Assembly (NCBI GenBank): GCA_014859755.1
Contig: JACUTO010000042.1
Coordinates: 1 to 10,844, forward strand
DNA length: 10,844 nt
Origin: Candidatus Bathyarchaeota archaeon
GTDB lineage: Archaea; Thermoproteota; Bathyarchaeia; Bathyarchaeales; Bathyarchaeaceae
Direction of reading: 5' to 3'
The position numbers and the translations under genes are program-made. Shown here one piece after another: positions 6,566 to 10,844 of the stretch. Every line of letters starts with the position of its first letter. Position 1 is the stretch's first letter. The notes beneath the pieces were generated by a model, which worked only from the letters and a program-made list of their open reading frames with translations, did no database searches and was not told the origin of the DNA.

Positions 6566-7483
6566 TTGAAGACGAAGATTCTTGTCTGTGACCCTGTTCA
6601 TGAAGAAGGAATAGAGAAATTAAAGCAAGCTGGTTTTGAGGTTGACGTAAACCCAACGATCACTCCCGAGCAGCTAACAAAAATAGTTTCGAACTATGAT
6701 GCGTTGATTGTGCGAAGCCGAACCAAAGTCACGAAAGAAATCATTGAAGCTGGGAGGCGGCTAAGAGCAATAGGTCGAGCTGGCGCGGGCTTAGACAACA
6801 TCGACCTAGAGACCGCCAAACAAAGAGGAATCACCGTTTTGAGTACACCAGAAGCCCTCGCCGAAGCCGTGGCGGAACTAACGATAGGACTGATAATTTC
6901 GTTGGCACGTAGCATCCCTCTTGCCGATCGGACCTTAAAGGAGGGAAAGTGGATCAAAAAGAAGCTGATGGGTTGGCAACTGGAGGGCAAAACACTTGGC
7001 ACAATAGGCTTAGGAAATGTTGGCGAGAGGGTGGCAAAGATAGCGAAAGCTTTAGGAATGAAGATACTCATTACAGAAATAATCCCGCTGAGCCCAGAGT
7101 TGCTGAAGGAACTTGAAACAGAAGTGGTTCCACTTAAAGAGCTGCTGCAACGAAGCGATGTGGTCACACTGCATGTTCCACTAACTTCACAAACATACCA
7201 CATGATCGGGGCAAAGGAGTTTCAACTCATGAAGAAAGAAGCCTTCCTCGTCAACACATCTAGAGGTGCTATCGTGGATGAGAAAGCTCTCTTAACAGCG
7301 CTAAAGTCTGGAAAGATTGGAGGAGCCGCATTAGACGTTTACGAGGTTGAACCGCCCAGAGATCTAGAACTGATCAAATTACCAAACGTAGTTTGCACTG
7401 CCCACATAGGGGCGCAAACCAAAGAAGCCCAGAACGCAGCAGCCAGTATGATCGCAGAGAAAATCATCAATTCTTTGAAATAA
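6566..7483 (+). CDS. serA: D-3-phosphoglycerate dehydrogenase-like 2-hydroxyacid dehydrogenase
   Basis: This NAD-dependent D-isomer-specific 2-hydroxyacid dehydrogenase most likely oxidises 3-phosphoglycerate at the first step of serine synthesis. It has an N-terminal substrate domain with Gly-Arg-Ala-Gly-Ala-Gly-Leu-Asp-Asn-Ile-Asp, then a Rossmann domain with Thr-Ile-Gly-Leu-Gly-Asn-Val-Gly and an acidic residue (Ile-Thr-Glu) at the end of the next strand, favouring NAD over NADP. The catalytic triad is visible: Arg in Asn-Thr-Ser-Arg-Gly-Ala, Glu in Val-Tyr-Glu-Val-Glu-Pro, and His in Thr-Ala-His-Ile-Gly. At about 305 residues it is the short form without the C-terminal ACT regulatory domain, so serine feedback through ACT is not expected. 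I prefer TTG 6566 over ATG 6551 because GGAGG is spaced for it and the protein then begins in the family's usual way. Glyoxylate or hydroxypyruvate reductase activity is the alternative. It appears monocistronic. Confidence 0.88.
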   Translation: MKTKILVCDPVHEEGIEKLKQAGFEVDVNPTITPEQLTKIVSNYDALIVRSRTKVTKEIIEAGRRLRAIGRAGAGLDNIDLETAKQRGITVLSTPEALAEAVAELTIGLIISLARSIPLADRTLKEGKWIKKKLMGWQLEGKTLGTIGLGNVGERVAKIAKALGMKILITEIIPLSPELLKELETEVVPLKELLQRSDVVTLHVPLTSQTYHMIGAKEFQLMKKEAFLVNTSRGAIVDEKALLTALKSGKIGGAALDVYEVEPPRDLELIKLPNVVCTAHIGAQTKEAQNAAASMIAEKIINSLK

Positions 7484-7540
7484 AGCCCACAAGATTGCAG
7501 CTATATCTATCTATTTTGAGGGAGAAGAACGGAAGTAATC

Positions 7541-7560
7541 GCAATAAAAGGGGTTGCCCC
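7541..7560 (-). terminator. Candidate terminator after the dehydrogenase gene
   Basis: On the minus strand GGGGCAACCCC (7560-7550) is followed at once by TTTTATT, about 33 bases past the stop of the zinc dehydrogenase. The stem is only 4 bp. Archaeal termination depends mainly on the T run, so this is plausible but unproven. The 109-base region 7484-7592 between the converging serA and dehydrogenase genes holds nothing else I can name. Confidence 0.4.
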
Positions 7561-7592
7561 ATGCAAAAACATTGAATGCGCGCCCATGATGG

Positions 7593-8621
7593 CTAAACCC
7601 TGTTGGGTTCAATGATTACCTTTAGAGATTCACCTGCATCTGCCACAAGTCTGAAACCTTCCGCTGTCTGCTGAAGGCTTAATCTATGAGTTATCATGTC
7701 TGTTACGTTTACTTTCTTTTGGGCTAGAATCTCCAGAGATTCCTCCAAGTCGCCGGGTGCTGCGCCATAAGAGGTTTTTATGGTTATTTCGTTTCTCCAG
7801 AATTGAGTGATAGGCACTGGAATTTTCACCGTGGGGTCTGGCACGGCAAAAAACAGGATCGTTCCACCTTTGTCGACGCATTCTAAACTTGTTAAGGATG
7901 CTTGGTTTGCTCCTGTGCATATCACTACCTGATCCGCTGGTTTTCCCTCATTTATCTCTTTCAGTTTTTGGGGAAGATTTTCTTTCGCGTTTATCGTGTG
8001 GTGGGCTCCAAATTTTTCAGCCAACTTTAAGCGGTATGGGTTTATGTCGGCTGCAACTATTTTTTGGACTCCCTTGAGTTTTGCTAGCTGGATGTGCAGT
8101 ATCCCTGAAATTCCGCTTCCAATTATTAGCAGTGTGTCCTCTTTCTGGATTGCTGCAAGTCGTTGGCCTCGGATTACGCATGCGAGGGGTTCAATGAAAG
8201 TTCCCTCGTGATAGGACATGTCTGACGGCAGCTTATACACGCCGTATTCGACGTTCATTTTTGCCACTCGTATGTATTGGGCGAATCCTCCTGGATAGTA
8301 GTTTGTTGTGTGTAACGTTTCGCAGGCCGTGTGATGCCCCTTTAAGCAATATTGGCATTTGTTGCATGGCACATGATGCGACACGAAAACTCTATCTCCA
8401 ACATTGTATCGCGTTACCTTTTCTCCAGTTTTCTCTATGATTCCTGTGGCTTCATGCCCCAAAACTCTCGGGGCCTTTGGAACTCTGTACCACTCCATTA
8501 CGTCGCTTCCACAAATGCCGCACGCCATGACCTTTACTAGTATTTCATCAGACGCGATTTCTGGTTTAGGCATTTCTCGGATTCTTACGTCCCTGTTGTT
8601 GTAGTATACGGCTACAAGCAT
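7593..8621 (-). CDS. Zinc-dependent medium-chain alcohol/polyol dehydrogenase
   Basis: This is a 342-residue medium-chain dehydrogenase of the sorbitol/threonine dehydrogenase type, oxidising a secondary alcohol or polyol (or reducing the ketone) with NAD(H). Catalytic zinc ligands are visible as Cys34 (Cys-Gly-Ile-Cys-Gly-Ser-Asp), His56-Glu57 (Gly-His-Glu) and Glu144 (Ile-Glu-Pro). The structural zinc lobe has Cys86, Cys89, Cys92 and Cys100. The Rossmann motif Gly-Ser-Gly-Ile-Ser-Gly is at 168-173, and Asp192 in Ala-Asp-Ile-Asn-Pro-Tyr-Arg favours NAD. ATG at 8621 is preceded by AGGTGA (8631-8626) with a 4-base gap. It is the last gene of a probable operon, 25 bases after the LsrF-like gene. 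The substrate is not recognisable: L-threonine, iditol, galactitol-phosphate or an inosose are all possible in this family, and I commit to none. The operon partner suggests the enzyme handles a precursor or product of the aldolase/thiolase step. Confidence 0.88.
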   Translation of the reverse strand: MLVAVYYNNRDVRIREMPKPEIASDEILVKVMACGICGSDVMEWYRVPKAPRVLGHEATGIIEKTGEKVTRYNVGDRVFVSHHVPCNKCQYCLKGHHTACETLHTTNYYPGGFAQYIRVAKMNVEYGVYKLPSDMSYHEGTFIEPLACVIRGQRLAAIQKEDTLLIIGSGISGILHIQLAKLKGVQKIVAADINPYRLKLAEKFGAHHTINAKENLPQKLKEINEGKPADQVVICTGANQASLTSLECVDKGGTILFFAVPDPTVKIPVPITQFWRNEITIKTSYGAAPGDLEESLEILAQKKVNVTDMITHRLSLQQTAEGFRLVADAGESLKVIIEPNRV

Positions 8622-8625
8622 GGGT

Positions 8626-8631
8626 TCACCT
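8626..8631 (-). promoter_or_regulatory. Shine-Dalgarno for the zinc dehydrogenase
   Basis: AGGTGA on the minus strand (8631-8626), 4 bases before ATG, fixes the start of the dehydrogenase at 8621. It lies in the 25-base gap after the LsrF-like stop codon, so this gene has its own translation start within the operon. Confidence 0.65.
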
Positions 8632-8646
8632 AGAAACGTGAAAGCG

Positions 8647-9444
8647 TTAGGCCTTTCCCGCCTTTACCTGCTCGAACAAGTCTTGTGCTTCTTTCGGAGC
8701 ATAATTTTCGTGAATTATGGCCCTTATGGCTCGGATCATGGCTACGGGATATTCTGATTGCCAAACGTTTCTTCCAAGGTTCACCCCGATGGCGCCTTTC
8801 TGCATGCCATCATAGACGAATTCGAACACTTCCAGTTCAGAGTCTACTTTTGGGCCTCCTGCGATCACTACTGGTACAGGGCACCCTTCGACAACTTTGT
8901 GGAATTTTTCTGGGCAGTAGTATGTTTTCACCACTCTGGCGCCTAGCTCCGCAGCTATTCTGCAGCATAGTGCTAGGTATCTGGCTTCTCTTTTTTCAAG
9001 CTCTTTTCCCACGGCTGTTACTGCCATCACAGGTACTCCGTAGTCTTCGCACTCGTCCACGAGCTTTGTCAGGTTTATGAGGCTTTGATGTTCATACTTG
9101 CTTCCTACGAACACGGACATGGATACGGCGCTGGCGTTAAGCCTGACAATTTCAGTGATTGATGTTGTTAGCCCTTCGTTAGCTAGGTCTTCTCCCACGA
9201 CGCTTGTTCCGCCTGAAACTCGTAGTATTACGGGTTTTGTGTTAGCTGGGTCCACGCAGTTTCTCAGCACTCCTCTTGTCAGCATTATCGCGTCTGCGTA
9301 GGGCAACAGTGGTTTTATGGTTTCTCCGGGTTTTTCCAGTTTGTGGGTTGGTCCTTGGAAGTATCCGTGATCTATCGGTAGGAAAAGGGCTTTACCATCC
9401 TTCTGTATTAGTTGGGCTAGCCTGTTTTTCATTCCCCACTCCAT
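8647..9444 (-). CDS. LsrF-like class I aldolase/thiolase (DhnA family)
   Basis: This TIM-barrel class I aldolase of 265 residues is closest, as I recognise it, to LsrF, the 3-hydroxy-5-phosphonooxypentane-2,4-dione thiolase that transfers acetyl to CoA and releases dihydroxyacetone phosphate. Resemblances: Glu-Trp-Gly-Met at 2-5, Ile-Asp-His-Gly-Tyr-Phe-Gln-Gly-Pro at 24-32, Thr-Arg-Gly-Val-Leu-Arg at 56-61, and Tyr-Glu-His-Gln-Ser at 117-121. Lys173 in Val-Lys-Thr-Tyr-Tyr is the expected Schiff-base lysine. Ala-Gly-Gly at 195-197 and Gly-Arg-Asn at 224-226 form the phosphate site. It lacks the roughly 30-residue N-terminal extension of E. coli LsrF. No other AI-2 genes are in view, so the true substrate is probably a different phosphorylated ketose. 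Archaeal fructose-bisphosphate aldolase and the ADH synthase of alternative aromatic synthesis are related alternatives but fit less well. AAGGG (9458-9454) precedes ATG by 9 bases. Confidence 0.82.
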   Translation of the reverse strand: MEWGMKNRLAQLIQKDGKALFLPIDHGYFQGPTHKLEKPGETIKPLLPYADAIMLTRGVLRNCVDPANTKPVILRVSGGTSVVGEDLANEGLTTSITEIVRLNASAVSMSVFVGSKYEHQSLINLTKLVDECEDYGVPVMAVTAVGKELEKREARYLALCCRIAAELGARVVKTYYCPEKFHKVVEGCPVPVVIAGGPKVDSELEVFEFVYDGMQKGAIGVNLGRNVWQSEYPVAMIRAIRAIIHENYAPKEAQDLFEQVKAGKA

Positions 9445-9447
9445 TTT

Positions 9448-9672
9448 TTATTTCCCTTCAGAAGCTTTTGTTTTCAGAATTAAATAACCTTTATCCATGA
9501 GCCAATGGTGAAACTGCCACGTGGTGTATCTGCAGTCAGTCCTGCATGTTTGCCTAATTCTCTCGTATTCTTCTGATTTTTCCTTTTGTTTGTTTAGCTC
9601 CATTTGCACGGGGCATCTTACGTCGTTGCAGAATTCTCTCCGCTTGTACTCAATGAATCCTTCTAAAGACAT
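9448..9672 (-). CDS. Small four-cysteine protein, function unknown
   Basis: This is a 74-residue protein that I do not recognise as a named family. It has Cys15 and Cys20 (CX4C), then Cys43 and Cys47 (CX3C), followed by the aromatic/His-rich stretch Tyr-Thr-Thr-Trp-Gln-Phe-His-His-Trp-Leu at 49-58. The central part is charged (Lys/Glu). There is no signal peptide or membrane segment. Four cysteines plus His55/His56 suggest a zinc or iron-sulfur site, by inference only. It is probably real: it has its own TATA box at 9701-9710, it is the first gene before the LsrF-like gene, and its stop codon is only 3 bases from that gene's ATG in the same frame (TAA AAA ATG). The ATG at 9672 has a weak ribosome site (GGT within ACGGTAAAAA), consistent with a short leader of about 9 bases. 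It may be an accessory or electron-transfer partner of the operon enzymes. Confidence 0.72.
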   Translation of the reverse strand: MSLEGFIEYKRREFCNDVRCPVQMELNKQKEKSEEYERIRQTCRTDCRYTTWQFHHWLMDKGYLILKTKASEGK

Positions 9673-9686
9673 TTTTTACCGTGAAT

Positions 9687-9715
9687 TAATGCTTTGCCAA
9701 AATTTATAAGCATTA
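9687..9715. repeat. 8-bp inverted repeat around the operon promoter (candidate operator)
   Basis: TAATGCTT (9687-9694) and AAGCATTA (9708-9715) are perfect inverted copies with a 13-base spacer. The right arm overlaps the predicted TATA box and the left arm lies just upstream of the predicted start near 9681. A dimeric repressor bound here would block TBP or polymerase. AT-rich repeats of this size can occur by chance. Confidence 0.35.
9701..9710 (-). promoter_or_regulatory. TATA box for the small-Cys protein / LsrF-like / dehydrogenase operon
   Basis: On the minus strand CTTATAAATT (9710-9701) is a good archaeal TATA element preceded by the A-rich ACAAATAATG, a plausible BRE. The predicted start near 9681 gives a leader of about 9 bases to ATG 9672. 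Confidence 0.55.
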
Positions 9716-9764
9716 TTTGTTGCGCATGTTAAAAGGAAAGGTCTTTGGTTCTTTCGGTTCTAAT

Positions 9765-9782
9765 GGTAGCCCAAGGGTTACC
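9765..9782. repeat. Imperfect palindrome downstream of the DUF1846 gene
   Basis: GGTAGCCCAAGGGTTACC is an 18-base palindrome with one mismatched pair, about 22 bases past the DUF1846 stop. On the minus strand it is followed about 25 bases later by a pyrimidine run (CCTTTCCTTTT, 9740-9730), so it may be part of the terminator or mRNA 3' end. It could equally be an operator; evidence is structural only. Confidence 0.35.
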
Positions 9783-9804
9783 TCGCGCGCATCAAATAAG
9801 ATGG

Positions 9805-10844
9805 TTAGGGGACAAAAGTCTCATCAGGAAACGGCAATTTCGCATCTGTCGTCAGATTCAAGCCTATCTGATTCAGCATCTTTTCGTTACCTTCGTTCAT
9901 AAGATGAGTAGTGTGCATCTCACAACCTTTCAATTTATCCAGCGCATCTAAACATCTGCGTGCATTCTCGTCCGATACTGCGCTTGCAGCCAGTGCGTTG
10001 AGTATTTCTTTTACATCCAATGATGTGCTGTTTAACCCAATTATATTCTTTAATTGTATAATGCTTTGGATTACATTTGGAGATATCACGTCGACTTCAT
10101 CCGGCATTTTTGCAAGGATCTTTGTTGCATTTAGAATCGCCGCCGATTCAGCGTAGAGTAGTGGCGAATTCTTGCCTGTTACAATTACGGTTTTGCCTGA
10201 ATCCAAAAAGATTTCGATTGCCGCGCCACAGAACACACTTTTATATCCTTTTCCCTCGTCTTTTCTTTCTTTAGCGTCTTCTGCTGCTTCTCTTGCTGGC
10301 AGGACAACAGAACGGTCTTTGGGCTTAACTCCCGCCTTTTTCATGATTTTTTCCATTCTCTCCAATGTATCGTAGAGAGTTTCGCCCTCTACGAATTCTC
10401 TGCGATATCTGAAATGACGTCTTACGATTTCTTCCTCACTTGCTTCACGTACCACGTCATCATCGATTATTCCCTCTTTAGCCATGTTGACACCCATGTC
10501 AGTTGGTGATTTATATTTCGCCATTGGATCGTCTTTGTCGACTATCTTATCGATTATTTTTTTCATTATTGCAAAATTTTCCACATCTCTACTGTAATTG
10601 ATTGCCGTTATTCCATATGCTTTTTTGTGGAATGGGTCTACGATATTATAATCTCCTATGTCCGCGGTTGCTGCTTCGTACGCGATATTTACAGGATGGT
10701 TGAGGCTTAGATTCCATACCGGAAACGTCTCAAATTTTGCAAAACCGGACTTAACCCCTCTTTTTCTGTCGTTATAAATTTGCGCCATACAGAATGAGAA
10801 TTTACCGCTACCTGGTCCAGGTGCAGTGACAACTACAATCTTTT
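9805..10844 (-). CDS. DUF1846 / UPF0371 family protein, C-terminal part (5' end outside the window)
   Basis: This is the last 345 or so residues of a DUF1846 (PF08903) protein; full members are about 500 residues, so roughly 150 are missing at the right edge. The frame is open from 10844, and the internal Met at 10788 is not the real start: the codons before it encode Val-Val-Val-Thr-Ala-Pro-Gly-Pro-Gly-Ser-Gly-Lys, a glycine-rich phosphate-binding-like loop conserved in the family. Downstream are Lys-Arg-Gly-Val-Lys-Ser-Gly, Phe-Glu-Thr-Phe-Pro-Val-Trp-Asn-Leu, His-Pro-Val-Asn-Ile-Ala-Tyr-Glu-Ala-Ala-Thr-Ala-Asp, and Val-Thr-Gly-Lys-Asn-Ser-Pro-Leu, all typical. No enzymatic role is established for the family; nucleotide binding is inferred from the loop. 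It is probably cytosolic. The family is best known from Firmicutes and other bacteria, so an archaeal copy may reflect transfer. It appears separate from the operon at 9672, which has its own promoter. Confidence 0.88.
   Translation of the reverse strand, partial: KIVVVTAPGPGSGKFSFCMAQIYNDRKRGVKSGFAKFETFPVWNLSLNHPVNIAYEAATADIGDYNIVDPFHKKAYGITAINYSRDVENFAIMKKIIDKIVDKDDPMAKYKSPTDMGVNMAKEGIIDDDVVREASEEEIVRRHFRYRREFVEGETLYDTLERMEKIMKKAGVKPKDRSVVLPAREAAEDAKERKDEGKGYKSVFCGAAIEIFLDSGKTVIVTGKNSPLLYAESAAILNATKILAKMPDEVDVISPNVIQSIIQLKNIIGLNSTSLDVKEILNALAASAVSDENARRCLDALDKLKGCEMHTTHLMNEGNEKMLNQIGLNLTTDAKLPFPDETFVP

Noticed and set aside
7501..7518. CTATATCTATCTATTTT as terminator or promoter after serA
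   Set aside because: Only a four-base T run and no downstream plus-strand gene; too weak to call.
7593..8621. Naming the dehydrogenase L-threonine 3-dehydrogenase
   Set aside because: Zinc sites and NAD motif are shared across the polyol/threonine group; nothing visible singles out threonine and no partner ligase is adjacent.
7684..9500. Open frames on the plus strand opposite the dehydrogenase and LsrF-like genes
   Set aside because: They show no recognisable motifs and lie antisense to genes with clear catalytic residues; composition fits shadow frames.
9717..10375. Plus-strand open frames opposite DUF1846, with TTTATAAG just upstream
   Set aside because: The TATA-like element is the reverse of the minus-strand promoter, and the encoded peptides have no family resemblance; the DUF1846 frame is continuous.
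1..10844. CRISPR array, transposon ends, phage genes or a defence system
   Set aside because: No regularly spaced repeats, transposase, integrase or nuclease motifs are visible; the window is mostly housekeeping metabolism.

Overview
The window looks like a chromosomal segment of an uncultivated archaeon, most likely a Bathyarchaeia-type or other deep Thermoproteota lineage. The evidence is the gene set (ADP-forming acetyl-CoA synthetase, archaeal Thg1, DUF373 membrane protein, COG1340 coiled-coil protein, Ygr210-type GTPase), archaeal TATA boxes, Shine-Dalgarno motifs complementary to an archaeal 16S tail, and frequent TTG start codons. The lineage is inferred from protein resemblance only. 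No rRNA, tRNA, CRISPR array or insertion sequence is visible, and almost every base is coding.

Bases 1-5206 (+) form one compact co-directional run: the tail of a probable acdA, acdB, a tRNA-His guanylyltransferase-type gene, a long coiled-coil protein, a DUF373 membrane protein, a methylthioadenosine/methylthioinosine phosphorylase-family enzyme, and a cis-prenyltransferase (uppS). Genes overlap by 1-23 bases or are separated by at most 69 bases, so much of this run is probably co-transcribed. Functions are mixed: ATP-yielding acyl-CoA cleavage, tRNA 5'-end repair, SAM-byproduct or purine salvage, and lipid carriers for glycosylation.

Bases 5230-6444 (-) encode an Ygr210/YchF-type GTPase, convergent with uppS. 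It is divergent from a serA-type 2-hydroxyacid dehydrogenase (+, ending at 7483), with a short promoter region between them.

Bases 7593-9672 (-) are the most interesting part: a probable three-gene operon of a 74-residue four-cysteine protein, an LsrF-like class I aldolase/thiolase, and a zinc-dependent medium-chain dehydrogenase. It has its own TATA box, an inverted repeat overlapping that box, a GGGG/CCCC-plus-T-run candidate terminator, and no other lsr genes in view. The small protein and the LsrF-like protein lie in the same frame, separated only by TAA-AAA. A plausible reading is an undescribed carbonyl or sugar-phosphate cleavage and reduction module; the substrate cannot be read from sequence.

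Bases 9805-10844 (-) are the C-terminal two thirds of a DUF1846 (UPF0371) protein that runs off the right edge.
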